DNA of 64,000 nt, from contig CAWAEZ010000009.1 in NCBI GenBank assembly GCA_963781195.1, positions 62,001 to 126,000 of the forward strand, read 5' to 3'. Under the pieces are notes generated by a model. It saw nothing but the letters and a program-made list of their open reading frames with translations. It searched no databases and was not told the origin of the DNA. Each line of letters starts with the position of its first letter. The first letter of the stretch is position 1. A program made the translations under genes and the position numbers. Source of the DNA: JAJPKK01 sp963781195 (GTDB taxonomy: Bacteria; Pseudomonadota; Alphaproteobacteria; Rhizobiales; Xanthobacteraceae). This document shows positions 17,261 through 27,332 of the stretch, piece after piece.

Positions 17261-18441
17261 TCACTTGATCGGCGGCGGAATCTGAAACAGGCGGTCGAGC
17301 TGCTCCACCGTGAGCGGCGTCGCGATGGTGCGCAGCGCCAGGCCGTCGATCATCGTGGTGTCGAGACCCTTGACGTAATCGACCGTGAGATGGTCCCGCG
17401 GATAGAAGACGTCGCGGATCTCGCGCGCATGATCCGGCGTCGTGTTCGCCCATTCCGCGTAGGCGGCGAGCGCGGCGGCGTCGGAATACATCCAATCCAG
17501 CGCATCGCGGTAGCCCTGGACGAAGCGCGCGGCGACATCCTTGCGGCGCTCCACGAAAGCGGCGGTGCCGACGATCAGCCGGGCCGTCTGGTCCCGGTAG
17601 GCCGGCAGGTCGTTGCCCCGCGCAATGATCCGGATCTTGCCGTCGCCGATGAGGTCGAGCCCGAACGGTGGCGATGCCCAGCCGACGTCGACCTCGCGCG
17701 ACGTCACCTCGGCGAGGGTGGCCGCCGGGTTGCCGGTGGCGACCGCGCGTGCGAACAGGCCGTTGCTCTTGATCAACGCGCGCACGAGGAGGTGGCTCGG
17801 CGATCCCGCGGCGGAATAGGCGATGCTGCTGCCGCCGGCATCAGCGATGCCCATGATCGGCGAGTCCGCCGCGACGTACCAGTATTCGCCGGAGCCGGCG
17901 CCGGCATTGCCGATGGCGCGCAACGGCACGCCCTTCGCGAAAGCCGCCATCACCGCGATGGTGTCGATGCCGATCCCGACATCGACCTCGCCGGAGGTCA
18001 CCGCTTGCAGGGTCTCGGCGCTTCCCTCGGTGTAGCGCAGCTCGAGGGCGATGCCGCGCTTGCGGAACAGGCCGGCGCGCTGGCCGAGCTCGGCGGCCGC
18101 GGCGTCCCAATCTCCGCGCCCGCCGACGGAGACCTTGACCGTGTCGGTGAGCACGGTGTCCTGCGTGAGCGGGTGTTGCGCGACCGGGTCTCCAGGGACC
18201 GCTTTCGGGGCGACGGTATCAGGGGCCACGGGATTAGGGGCCACGGGACTAGGGGCAACGGAATTCGGGGCGACGGGATTCTGGACACCCGTGGTCGGGG
18301 CACCCGAATTCTGGGCCGTCGCGGAGCGCGGGGCCGCGGCCAGGATGGCCACGGCGGCCAGCATCGCCAGCGCCGCGCGCCCTCCCCGCTTCACGCAGAG
18401 GGGCAAGCGTGTGCGCCGCGGGGCGACCGTCTCGCTGATGT

Positions 18442-18445
<4 letters not shown>
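17261..18445 (-). CDS. NMT1/THI5-like ABC substrate-binding protein with repetitive linker
   Basis: 394 residues if it starts at the TTG at 18445, which overlaps the TGA of the upstream Fe-S gene (TTGA), a common sign of translational coupling. A GTG at 18394 is the alternative. A long basic N-region leads into a hydrophobic signal (ALAMLAAVAILAAAPRSATA). Then comes a 40-residue linker rich in 'NPVAP'-like units, encoded by 15-base DNA repeats, and after it an NMT1-type periplasmic receptor domain (KVSVGGRGDWDAAAAELGQRAGLFRKRGI ... TPLTVEQLDRLFQIP). Such receptors bind sulfonates, aromatic acids or pyrimidine-like ligands for an ABC importer, but no permease or ATPase gene is in the window. 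It is the last gene of a CoxM-CoxS-receptor operon, so it may bind the hydroxylase substrate. Confidence 0.82.
18207..18281 (-). repeat. Five 15-base tandem repeats inside the receptor gene
   Basis: Five degenerate 15-base units, each opening with GGGG on the plus strand, run without a break from 18207 to 18281. They encode the Pro/Val/Ala linker after the signal peptide. The frame is kept because each unit is five codons, so copy-number change would lengthen or shorten the linker without breaking the gene. Confidence 0.75.
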
Positions 18446-18939
<494 letters not shown>

Positions 18940-18948
18940 GATCGGGTC

Positions 18949-19818
18949 CTATGCCTTGCCGGTCGCGCGGGCGTACGCTTTTTCCAAGGCGCGGCGCGAC
19001 ATCACGGTGGCGAGATGCTGTCGGTAGCTCGCCGGCGCGTGCACGTCGTCGAGCGCCTCGAAGCTGCGGCAGCTTTCGCAGGCCTCGTGGAGGAACGCGA
19101 CATCGGGCGCCTTGCCGACGAGCACCGCCTCCAATTCGCTCGCCCGCACCGGCGCCGTCCCCATACCGCCGAGCGTCACCGCCGCGCGGGTGATCGTGCC
19201 GGCGGTGTCGACGGTGAGCAGCGCTGCGGCCGAGACGATGGCGAAATCGCCATGCCGGCGCGAGAACTCGAGGAAGCAATAGCCGTGCTTGGCCGGCCAT
19301 GCGGTAAACCGGATCGCGGTGAGCACCTCATCGGGTTCCACCGCGGAGGTGAGATAGGCCACCGGAAATTCCGCGAACTTGATCTCGCGCTGCCCCTTCG
19401 GCCCGACGATCACCACGCTCGCGTCGAGCGTCATGGCGCAGGAGACGAGCTCCGCCGACGGGTCGAGGTGGCAGAGCGAGCCGCCGATGGTGCCGCGGTT
19501 GCGGGTCTGGCGGTGGCCGATGTTCTGGATCGCCTCGTGCATCAGCGGAAACTTCCGCGCGACGAGGTCGGAGAACTCGAGCTCGCGCTGCCGCGTCATC
19601 GCCCCGACCTCCATGCCGTCGGCGGTGTCGCGGATGTAGGACAGGCCCTCGACCCGGTTGAGGTCGATGATGTGGTCCGGTTGCACAAACCGGAAGTTGA
19701 GCATCGGCATCAGCGACTGGCCGCCGGCCAGCAACTTGGCGTTTTCCAGCGTTGACAGCAGCCCGATCACCTCGGAGACCGTCTTCGGATCATGATAGCT
19801 GAAGGGAGGCGGTTTCAT
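18949..19818 (-). CDS. Molybdenum hydroxylase FAD subunit (CoxM-like, set 1)
   Basis: 289 residues from ATG 19818, which opens the family-typical MKPPPFSYHDPKTVSEV. FAD-binding motifs are LLAGGQSLMPML and TIGGSLCHLDPSAEL (the second AGGQS/TIGG pair of CoxM proteins), with the CO-dehydrogenase flavoprotein C-terminal domain from about residue 180. It would accept electrons from the Fe-S subunit and pass them to a quinone or other acceptor. No good ribosome binding site is visible before 19818; an ATG at 19896 would add 26 residues not typical of the family. It is the first gene of the minus-strand operon and is divergent from a second FAD-subunit gene. Confidence 0.92.
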   Translation of the reverse strand: MKPPPFSYHDPKTVSEVIGLLSTLENAKLLAGGQSLMPMLNFRFVQPDHIIDLNRVEGLSYIRDTADGMEVGAMTRQRELEFSDLVARKFPLMHEAIQNIGHRQTRNRGTIGGSLCHLDPSAELVSCAMTLDASVVIVGPKGQREIKFAEFPVAYLTSAVEPDEVLTAIRFTAWPAKHGYCFLEFSRRHGDFAIVSAAALLTVDTAGTITRAAVTLGGMGTAPVRASELEAVLVGKAPDVAFLHEACESCRSFEALDDVHAPASYRQHLATVMSRRALEKAYARATGKA

Positions 19819-20034
19819 CTGCGGAACTGTTTCATCGAACCACGCTATGCGCAGCGCTGCGACGGCGCCTGTTGCTTTACTTACAACAGATATCATGTAT
19901 CAATCCAAAAAAAACGCGCAGTCTCAAAAATGGGACGCCTCGGGGCGCGAAGTGTCACGTGGAGCGGAGTGTCACGTGGCTCGCAAGCACGCGGCATCGC
20001 GGCACCCCGCACGTCAATTGGTGACCCAGCGCTC

Positions 20035-20898
20035 ATGAAGCCCGCCGCTTTTCGCTACCACGCACCGAAGACGATCGAGGAAGCCGTCGCCCTGCTGGCA
20101 CAATACGCGCCCGATGACGGCCGTGTTCTTGCCGGCGGCCAGAGCCTCGTTCCGACCATGGCGTTCCGCCTGGCGCGGCCGCAGCATCTCGTCGACATCA
20201 ACGGCGTCGCCGGCCTCGACCGTCTCGCGAGCGAGAACGGCCGGCTCGCGATCGGCGCCGGCGTGCGCCACCAGGCGTTCCACCGGCCGGTGGCGGCCCC
20301 GCCGCTGGGCGATTTGCTGTCGGCCGTGATGCAGCACATCGCCCACTACCCGATTCGCAACCGCGGCACGTTCTGCGGGAGCGTCGCCCACGCCGACCCT
20401 TCGTCCGAATGGTGCCTCGTCTCGGCGACGCTCGGCGCCGAGATGGTGGCGCGCTCGACACGCGGCAGCCGCGTCATCGCCGCCGCCGACTACTTCCAGG
20501 GCATCATGACGACTGCGCTCGAGGGCGACGAGTTGCTCGCCGAGGTGCGGCTGCCGCTGCTCTCCGCCGCGACCCGCTGGGGTTTCTACGAGTTCAACCG
20601 TCGCGCCGGCGATTTCGCCATGGGGATGGCGCTCGTCGCCTTCGAGATCGACAACGGCGTGATCGCATCGCCGCGGGTCGGCGTCGGCGGCGCCGAGGCA
20701 TTCCCGCGGCGCATCGCCGAGGCGGAAGCCCTGCTCGCCGGCCAGCCGCCGGGCGCCCCCGCATTCACCGCCGCCGCCGCGGCCGCAGCTGCCGCCATCG
20801 ATCCGCTGACCGATGCGCAGACCGACGCGATCTATCGCCGCGAGCTCGTCGCCACCGTGACCCGCCGCGCGCTGGAACAGGCTGCCGCCCGGCCATGA
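20035..20898 (+). CDS. Molybdenum hydroxylase FAD subunit (CoxM-like, set 2)
   Basis: 287 residues from ATG 20035 (MKPAAFRYHAPKTIEEA). FAD motifs are VLAGGQSLVPTMAFR and GTFCGSVAHADPSSEW. The second motif has Cys in place of the usual Gly (FCGS), and its shape otherwise fits. A run of about ten alanines (AAAAAAAAA) lies near residue 250 in the linker before the C-terminal helix. The gene is followed after 49 bases by a large-subunit gene, so they form an L-M pair, with the small subunit supplied from elsewhere in the cluster. The 216-base gap to the divergent set-1 gene must hold both promoters. Confidence 0.92.
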   Translation: MKPAAFRYHAPKTIEEAVALLAQYAPDDGRVLAGGQSLVPTMAFRLARPQHLVDINGVAGLDRLASENGRLAIGAGVRHQAFHRPVAAPPLGDLLSAVMQHIAHYPIRNRGTFCGSVAHADPSSEWCLVSATLGAEMVARSTRGSRVIAAADYFQGIMTTALEGDELLAEVRLPLLSAATRWGFYEFNRRAGDFAMGMALVAFEIDNGVIASPRVGVGGAEAFPRRIAEAEALLAGQPPGAPAFTAAAAAAAAAIDPLTDAQTDAIYRRELVATVTRRALEQAAARP

Positions 20899-20947
20899 CC
20901 GAGCGGGAAAAGTCACTGCGCTCCAGGGTGGCAACCGGGCGTCGCCC

Positions 20948-23288
20948 ATGAAGTCCGCCGCCGACCGCGTCGATCCCGCGAAGATTGCGGCGAACAAGTA
21001 CATCGGCCAGCCGGTGCCGCGGCTCGAGGATCCGCCGCTGGTGACGGGCCGCGGCCGCTTCGCCGGCGACATCTCGTTTCCCCATCAACTCCACATGCGC
21101 ATCGCCCGCGCGCCGGTCGCCCACGGCACCATCGTTTCCATCGACACCGCGGCCGCGCGGGCGCTGCCCGGCGTCGTCGCGGTGTGGACGGCGCAGGACA
21201 TCGCCGACATTCCGCCAATCGATTTCCGCGAAGGCCGCATCGAGCGCCTCGAGCCCTACCGGCAGCCCGTGCTGGCATCGGGCACCGTGCGCTATGTCGG
21301 CGAGCCGGTCGCCGCGGTGTTCGCGATCGACCCTTATGTCGCCGAAGACGCCGCCGATCTCGTCGCCATCGAGATCGCCGAACTGCCGGTGCTGCTCGAG
21401 GCCGACGCCGAGCCCGGCGAGTTCTCGCCGGGCCGCAACACCGAGCCGGCGGTCGTGCGCCAGGGCTACGGCGACGTCGACGCCGTGTTCGCGGGCGCCG
21501 ATACGGTCGTCGCGCTCGACCTCTCGGTCGGCCGCCATAGCGGCGTGCCGATCGAGACACGCGGCGCGATCGGGCGCTACGACGCCTCGCGCGACATCGT
21601 CGAGTTGCACGGGGCAGCCAAGGTGCCGCATCGCAACCGCGACCTGCTCGCCGCCATGCTCAAGCGCAGCCCGTCGTCCATCCATGTCCACGAGGCCCAT
21701 GTCGGCGGCGGCTTCGGCATTCGCGGCGAGCTCTATCCCGAGGATGTGCTGGTCTGCGTCGCTGCGGTGCGGCTGGCGCGTCCGGTGAAATGGGTCGAGG
21801 ACCGCCGCGAGCACATGGTGTGCGCCAACCATTCGCGCCAGCAGCGTCACAAGATCAGGGCCGCGCTGGACGCCGAGGGCCGCATTCTCGCCCTCGACGA
21901 CGAGTTCTGGCACGACCAGGGCGCCTATGTGCGCACCCATGCGCTGCGCGTCCCGATGATGATCTGCGGCGTGCTGCCCGGGCCCTACCGGGTCCCGGCC
22001 TACCGGTCGATCGGCCACTTCCGCCTCACCAACAAGACCCCCGCCGCGACCTACCGGGCACCGGGGCGCTACGAGACGACCTTCATCCGCGAACGCCTCG
22101 TCGACGCGATCGCGGCGAAGCTCGGCATCGACGCCATCGAGGTGCGGCGCCGCAACGCCGTCACCGCCGCGGAGATGCCCTACCCGCGTCCGCTCGAAGC
22201 GCTCGGCGAGGAGATCCATTTCGATACCGGCGACTATATGGGGTTGCTCGGAGCAGGTGCTGGCGACGGTCTCGTGGGACGACCTTGCAGGCCGACCTGA
22301 GGCGCCGCCGTGCCGCCGGCGAGATGGTCGGGGCCGGCATCTCCATGTTCGTGGAAAAGAGCGGACTTGGGCCGGCGGACGGCGTCAAGATCGCGGTGGA
22401 CACCTCGGGCGCGGTCGAGGTGATCACCGGCGGCTCCTCGATCGGCCAGGGCTTCGAGACCGTGATGGCGCAGGTCGCCGCGGAGATGATCGGCGTCGAC
22501 ATCGCCCGGGTGCGCGTCACCCACGGCCAGACCGACCGCATCGAGTTCGGCATCGGCGCCCACGCCTCGCGCGCGACGGTGATGACCGCGTCGGCGACGC
22601 GGGTCGCCGCACTCGAAGCTGCGCGACAAGGCACTCGACATGGCGGCGCAGCTGATGCAGTCAGCGCCCGACGATCTCGACATCGTCGGCGGTGTCGTCA
22701 GGCGCAAGGACGGTGCCGGCCCCTCGATGTCGCTCGGCGCCGTCGCGACGGCGCTGCTCCCAACCTCGAAGACGCTCGCCGGCCGCGAGCCCGGGCTGTG
22801 CGCCGAAGGCTGGTTCCAGGTCGAGCGGCAGGTCTATCCCTATGGCAGCCACGTCGCGGTGGTGAAGGTCGACGGCGAGACCGGCGGCGTCGACGGTGGA
22901 GCGCTACGTCATCGGCTACGACGTCGGCCGCGCCATCAACCCGATGCTGGTCCGGGGCCAGATCGTCGGCGGCTTCACCCAGGGGCTGGGCGGCGCGTTG
23001 ATGGAGGAGTTCCGCTACAGCGAGAACGGCGATCCGCTCGCCGCAACCTTCGCCGACTATCTGATGCCCACCGCCCACGAGACGCCCGCGGTCGAGATCG
23101 TCCTCACCGAGGATTTCCCGACCGACCTCAATCCGCTGGGGATCAAGGGCGCCGGCGAAAGCGGCATCACCGGGGTCGGCGCCGCCATCGCCTCCGCGGT
23201 GGAGGACGCCATCGGGATGCCGGGCGCCATCACCGCACTGCCGATCACGCCGCTGCGGCTCAGGGCGATCCTCGCGCGGCGGGGGTGA
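20948..23288 (+). pseudogene. Molybdenum hydroxylase large subunit (CoxL-like, set 2), four +1 frameshifts
   Basis: If four single extra bases are removed, this encodes about 778 residues that align end to end with the intact large subunit at 24299-26653. The shifts lie near 22250, 22287, 22615 and 22891, and each moves the frame by +1. Each corrected junction restores family sequence, for example VTVERYVIGYDVGRA against VTVERLAIAYDVGRA in the sister. No stop has accumulated in the proper frame of each block. The active-site loop is TYRAPGR, not the Cys-containing loop of true CO dehydrogenase, and the catalytic Glu loop (IKGAGESGIT) is present. It is therefore a hydroxylase of unknown, probably aromatic or heteroaromatic, substrate. 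Either a recent pseudogene or, more likely given clean blocks, a gene hit by sequence errors. Confidence 0.85.
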
Positions 23289-23386
23289 GAAATCTGGCCG
23301 GCCGGCCGCAGAAAAACCAAACTCTGCGCCCGCGCATCGTCGGGCGTCCGCAGCTTCGACAATCCTCTTTGGGAGTCTCCACTCCG

Positions 23387-24271
23387 ATGGCTTTTCCTTC
23401 ATCCGCCGCCGCAGAACCGTGGGCCTTCCCGGCCGGCTTTCGCACCCAGGACATCGCCATCGAAGGCGCCACCATCCATGTCCGCGTCGGCGGGCGCGGT
23501 CCGGCGGTCGTGTTGATCCACGGCTTCGGCGACACCGGCGACATGTGGGTGCCCCTCGCCGAGACGCTGGTGGCCGACCACACCGTCATTGTCCCCGACT
23601 TGCGGGGCATGGGGCTCTCGTCGCATCCACCCGGCGGCTACGACAAGAAGAACCAGGCCCGCGACATCGCGCGGGTGCTCGACACCCTCGGCGTCGGCGA
23701 GGTCGATCTCGTCACCCACGACATCGGCAACATGGTCGGCTACGCCTTCGCGGCGCAGTATTCCGAGCGCGTCAAGCATTGGGTCGCCATGGACGCGCCG
23801 CTGCCGGGCGTCGGCCGATGGGACGAGCAGCTCAGGAATCCGAAGGTATGGCACTTCAATTTCCGCGGCCCGGACGTCGAACGGCTGGTCGCCGGCCGCG
23901 AGCGGATTTATCTCGACCGCTTCTGGAACGAGCTCGGCGCCAACCCCGCCGCATTCGATGAGGCCCTGCGCCAGCACTATGCGTCGTTCTATGCGCTGCC
24001 CGGCGCGATGCACTCCGCCTTCGAGCAGTTTGCGGCGTTTACGCAGGACGCGCTCGACAACCAGGCTTTCCTGGCACGCGGCAAGCTGACCATGCCCGTG
24101 CTCGCCATCGGCGGCGAGCAGTCCTATGGGCTCAAGTTGGCGGCCGACATACGCTTCGTCGCCGTCGACGTGAAGGAAGCCGTGGTCACCAATGCCGGCC
24201 ATTGGCTGATGGAAGAGCAGCCGGCCCAGACCATCGCGCTCATCCGGAATTTTCTCGACCCGAAGACGTGA
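23387..24271 (+). CDS. Alpha/beta hydrolase, epoxide-hydrolase-like
   Basis: 294 residues from ATG 23387. The oxyanion-hole motif is VLIHGFGDTGDMW; the nucleophile elbow THDIGNMVGY gives Asp112 as nucleophile, as in epoxide hydrolases and haloalkane dehalogenases, and His272 (NAGHWLMEEQP) is the catalytic base. The residue after the nucleophile is Ile rather than the halide-binding Trp of dehalogenases, so an epoxide hydrolase or related C-X hydrolase is more likely. No signal peptide, so it is cytoplasmic. The gene lies 98 bases after the broken large subunit and convergent with the intact one, consistent with a shared catabolic role. Confidence 0.85.
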   Translation: MAFPSSAAAEPWAFPAGFRTQDIAIEGATIHVRVGGRGPAVVLIHGFGDTGDMWVPLAETLVADHTVIVPDLRGMGLSSHPPGGYDKKNQARDIARVLDTLGVGEVDLVTHDIGNMVGYAFAAQYSERVKHWVAMDAPLPGVGRWDEQLRNPKVWHFNFRGPDVERLVAGRERIYLDRFWNELGANPAAFDEALRQHYASFYALPGAMHSAFEQFAAFTQDALDNQAFLARGKLTMPVLAIGGEQSYGLKLAADIRFVAVDVKEAVVTNAGHWLMEEQPAQTIALIRNFLDPKT

Positions 24272-24298
24272 CGGGCGGCAGGCTTTCCCCACCCCTCC

Positions 24299-26653
24299 TC
24301 ACCTCCCCGCCTTGCGCAAAATCTCGCGCAGGCGCTGCGGGGTCACCGGGAGCTGGGTCACCGCACCGGGGATGCCGATGGCGTCGTCGATCGCGCTCGC
24401 GATCACCGCGCCGATGGCGTTGATCCCCGCCTCGCCGCCGCCTTTGAGGCCGAGCGGGTTGCGGGGGCTCGGCGCGTCCTCGGTGATCAGCGTCTCGATT
24501 CCAGGCACGTCGTGCAGCGTCGGCATCAGGTAATCGGCGAACGTCACGGCGAGCGGGTCGCCGTTCTCGCCATAGGTGAATTCCTCGAACAGCGCGCCGC
24601 CGAGCCCCTGCACCGCACCGCCGACGAGCTGTCCCTCGAGCATCATCGGATTGACGGCGCGGCCGACGTCGTAGGCGATGGCGAGCCGCTCCACGGTGAC
24701 GCGGCCGGTGCCGGCGTCGACGCGCACCACCGCGAAATGAGCCCCGAACGGAAACACCGTGTGCGTGGTCGAGAACCAAGCCTGCGCCGTAAGCCCGGGA
24801 GTTCGGCCCGCCACGAGCTCCGAGCCGGGACGGACGCGGCGCGCGAGATCGCCGAGCGCGATCGATGGCCCCTCCGGCATCGCGCGCCGTCGCACCACGC
24901 CCTCGACGATCTCGAGCGCGGCGGCCGGCGTCTGCAACAGCTCCGCGGCGTAACCGAGCGCGAGATCGCGCAGCTTGACCGCGGTGGCATGGACCGCATT
25001 GCCGGTCAGCACCGTCGCGCGCGCGGCGTGCGCGCCGATGCCGTGGGCGATGCGATCGGTCTGGCCGTGCACCACGCGCACCCGGCGGTAATCGACGCCC
25101 AGCGCCTCCGCGCAGATCTGCGCCATCGCCGTTTCGAAGCCCTGGCCGACCGAGGCGCCGCCGGTGAGCACCTCGACCGCACCGCCGGCATCGATGGAAA
25201 TGCTGGCGCCGTCGCGCGGCCCGCGGCCGGCCTCCTCCAGGAAGAACGCCGCGCCGGTGCCGACGAATTCACCCGATGCCCGGCGCGCGGCGGCCGCGGT
25301 CTCGGCGTCACGCCAGCGGAAATGAGCCAGCGCCTTGTCGAACAGGCCCGCGAAGTCGCCGGAGTCCAGCGGCAGCTCCTCGGCGCCCGCCTCGTCGAAG
25401 GCGATGGTGTAGGGCATCTCCGCCGCAGGAATGAGGTTCGCGCGGCGCAGCGCGATGCGGTCGAGGCCGAGCTTCACGGCGATCGCGTCCATCACGCGCT
25501 CGCGCACGAAGCTGCCTTCGAAACGGCCGGGCGCCCGATAGGTGGCAGCGGGGGTCTTGTTGGTGACGCGGAAGTGTCCGGCGGCGCGATAGGCGCCGAC
25601 CTTGTAGGCACCGGTCAGCATACTCATGGTGCGTCCGACCACGCTCGCGCCGTGGGTCCGCACATAGGCGCCCTGGTCGTGGAAGAACTCGTCGTCGAGA
25701 CCGAGCAGCCGACCGTCCCGATCCACCGCGGCGCGGACCTTATGGCGCTGCTGGCGCGAATGGTTGGTGGCGATGAGGTTCTCGCGGCGGTCCTCGATCC
25801 ATTTCACCGGACGGCGGAAACGCTTGGCGGCGAGCAGCACCAGGATGTCTTCCGGGTAGAGCTCACCGCGCACGCCGAAACCGCCGCCGGTGTGGCCTTC
25901 GTAGAGATGGACCTGCGCCGGCGTGAGGCCGAGCATGCGCACCAGCGTGTCCTTGTTCCGATGCGGCACCTTGGCGGCGCCGTGCAGCTCCAGCACGTCG
26001 CGGGCGGCATCGTAGACGCCGATGGCGCCGCGGGTTTCCATCGGCACGCCGGAATGCCGGCCGATGGCGAGGTCGAGCGCGATCACGGCGTCGGCGGCGG
26101 CGAAGGCGGCGTCGATGTCGCCGTAGCTGTGGCGCACGATCAGGGGCGCGGTGTCGCGCCCGTCGTCGAATTCGCCGGGCGGGTCGCTGGCGGTGAGACA
26201 CACCGGCAGCGGCGCGATCTCGACCTCGACGAGGTCGGCGGCGTCCTCGGCGAGATAGGCGTCGTCGGCGAATACGGCGGCCATGGGATCGCCGACATAG
26301 CGCACGCGGCCGGTCGCCAGCACCGGCTGGCGATAGGGCTTGATCTCCTCTCCGGCACGCGAGGCGTCGCGGAAGTCCACCGCGGGAATCCCGGCGATGT
26401 CGGCGCTGGTCCATACTGCGGCGACCCCGGGGAGGCGGAGCGCCGCGGCGGCATCGATCCGCACGATCCTGCCGTGGGCGACGCTCGCGCGCACCATGCG
26501 CATGTGGAGCTGGCGGACGAAATTGACGTCGCCGGCGAACCGCCCGCGGCCGGTGACGAGCGGCGGATCTTCGAGGCGGGCCACCGGATGGCCGAGCACG
26601 CGGCGCTCGCCCGCCCGCGGCGGAACGGGATAGCCGGGCTCGTCGGCGGTCAC
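24299..26653 (-). CDS. Molybdenum hydroxylase large subunit (CoxL-like, set 3)
   Basis: 784 residues from a GTG at 26653 that overlaps the TGA of the upstream small-subunit gene (GTGA). Aldehyde-oxidase/xanthine-dehydrogenase-type molybdopterin domains run the full length: GHPVARLEDPPLVTGRGRFAGD at the start, VGGGFGV-like TGGGFGVRGELYPED, the loop TYRAPGRFE near the active site, and the catalytic Glu in GLKGGGEAGINA. The loop lacks the Cys of form I CO dehydrogenase and is also not the AYRGAGR of form II. It needs molybdopterin-cytosine dinucleotide in this family. It forms an operon with its small subunit; the FAD subunit must come from set 1 or set 2 nearby. Probable role: hydroxylation of an aromatic or N-heteroaromatic ring. 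Confidence 0.92.
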   Translation of the reverse strand: MTADEPGYPVPPRAGERRVLGHPVARLEDPPLVTGRGRFAGDVNFVRQLHMRMVRASVAHGRIVRIDAAAALRLPGVAAVWTSADIAGIPAVDFRDASRAGEEIKPYRQPVLATGRVRYVGDPMAAVFADDAYLAEDAADLVEVEIAPLPVCLTASDPPGEFDDGRDTAPLIVRHSYGDIDAAFAAADAVIALDLAIGRHSGVPMETRGAIGVYDAARDVLELHGAAKVPHRNKDTLVRMLGLTPAQVHLYEGHTGGGFGVRGELYPEDILVLLAAKRFRRPVKWIEDRRENLIATNHSRQQRHKVRAAVDRDGRLLGLDDEFFHDQGAYVRTHGASVVGRTMSMLTGAYKVGAYRAAGHFRVTNKTPAATYRAPGRFEGSFVRERVMDAIAVKLGLDRIALRRANLIPAAEMPYTIAFDEAGAEELPLDSGDFAGLFDKALAHFRWRDAETAAAARRASGEFVGTGAAFFLEEAGRGPRDGASISIDAGGAVEVLTGGASVGQGFETAMAQICAEALGVDYRRVRVVHGQTDRIAHGIGAHAARATVLTGNAVHATAVKLRDLALGYAAELLQTPAAALEIVEGVVRRRAMPEGPSIALGDLARRVRPGSELVAGRTPGLTAQAWFSTTHTVFPFGAHFAVVRVDAGTGRVTVERLAIAYDVGRAVNPMMLEGQLVGGAVQGLGGALFEEFTYGENGDPLAVTFADYLMPTLHDVPGIETLITEDAPSPRNPLGLKGGGEAGINAIGAVIASAIDDAIGIPGAVTQLPVTPQRLREILRKAGR

Positions 26654-27135
26654 GGCCGCGCCTTGCGCATCTCCACGGCGGCGGCACGTACCGCCTTGAT
26701 GATATTCTGGTAGCCGGTGCAACGGCACAGATTGGACGCCAGCACGTCGAGCATTTCATCGTCGCCGATGTCGGGGTCACGTTCCAGCGCGTTGACCGCG
26801 AGCATCAGGAAGCCCGGCGTGCAGAAGCCGCACTGCAGGCCGTGGTGGTCGATGAAGGCTTGCTGGATGGGGTGCAGCGTGTCGCCGTCCGCCAAGCCCT
26901 CGACGGTGCGAATCTTGCGGCCGTCGGCCTGCACCGCGAACATCAGGCAGGCGCGCACGGCGACGTCGTCCAGGATGATGGTGCAGGCGCCGCAGATGCC
27001 GTGCTCGCAGCCGATATGGGTGCCGGTCTGGCCGCAGTCGTCGCGAATGGCGTCGACCAGCGTGCGCCGCGGCTCGACGCGGATCGGGAAATCCTGCCCG
27101 TTGATGTTGAGCGTGATGTCGAATTTTTCGGTCAT
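26650..27135 (-). CDS. Molybdenum hydroxylase small subunit, (2Fe-2S) (set 3)
   Basis: 161 residues. The ferredoxin-type cluster ligands are in CEHGICGAC and the following RACLMFAVQ; the second cluster is in GLQCGFCTPGF and NLCRCTGYQNI. The ATG at 27135 opens MTEKFDITLNINGQDFPIRV, the usual first beta strand. Its stop overlaps the GTG of the large-subunit gene by four bases, so the two are translated in tandem. It is similar throughout to the set-1 small subunit, but the latter has four extra residues. Upstream lies a 132-base palindromic repeat, so the operon promoter must be close to the start or read through from the decarboxylase gene. Confidence 0.93.
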   Translation of the reverse strand: MTEKFDITLNINGQDFPIRVEPRRTLVDAIRDDCGQTGTHIGCEHGICGACTIILDDVAVRACLMFAVQADGRKIRTVEGLADGDTLHPIQQAFIDHHGLQCGFCTPGFLMLAVNALERDPDIGDDEMLDVLASNLCRCTGYQNIIKAVRAAAVEMRKARP

Positions 27136-27170
27136 GCGCGAATCGGCAATCCTGCGGTCTGCGATACGAA

Positions 27171-27302
27171 CCTCATCCTGAGGAGCGTCCGCAGGACGCG
27201 TCTCGAAGGATGGTCCCGGACATCAACATCGCCAAAGAAAGCGCGTCGGTGCTCCTGGCCATCCTTCGAGACGCGCGCCAAAGCGCGCTCCTCAGGATGA
27301 GG
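27171..27302. repeat. Large dispersed inverted repeat, copy A
   Basis: CCTCATCCTGAGGAGC (27171-27186) is mirrored by GCTCCTCAGGATGAGG (27287-27302), and inside them GTCTCGAAGGATGG is mirrored by CCATCCTTCGAGAC. The whole 132-base unit can fold into a long cruciform or hairpin. A shorter copy with the same arms but a different middle lies at 33064-33168. This wording is widespread between genes in Bradyrhizobium-like genomes. It separates the decarboxylase gene from the hydroxylase operon and could act as a transcript boundary. Confidence 0.85.
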
Positions 27303-27332
27303 CCCCAAGTCGACTTTGTCCCGTAGCACCCT

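Noticed and set aside
19819..20034. GntR-type operator in the divergent region of the two FAD-subunit genes
   Set aside because: The TTGATACATGATATCTGTTGTAA stretch on the minus strand looks partly symmetric, but the half-sites do not match well enough and no regulator gene is adjacent.
22240..22900. Programmed ribosomal frameshifting in the large subunit
   Set aside because: Four +1 shifts in 650 bases with no slippery heptamer or shared stimulator; error or decay is simpler.
20948..26653. True CO dehydrogenase
   Set aside because: The large-subunit active loop is TYRAPGR, without the Cys that holds copper in form I CO dehydrogenase, and does not match the form II AYRGAGR loop.
24512..26713. 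A 733-codon plus-strand open frame opposite the large hydroxylase subunit
   Set aside because: Antisense shadow of the intact CoxL gene; no ribosome binding site or protein family.
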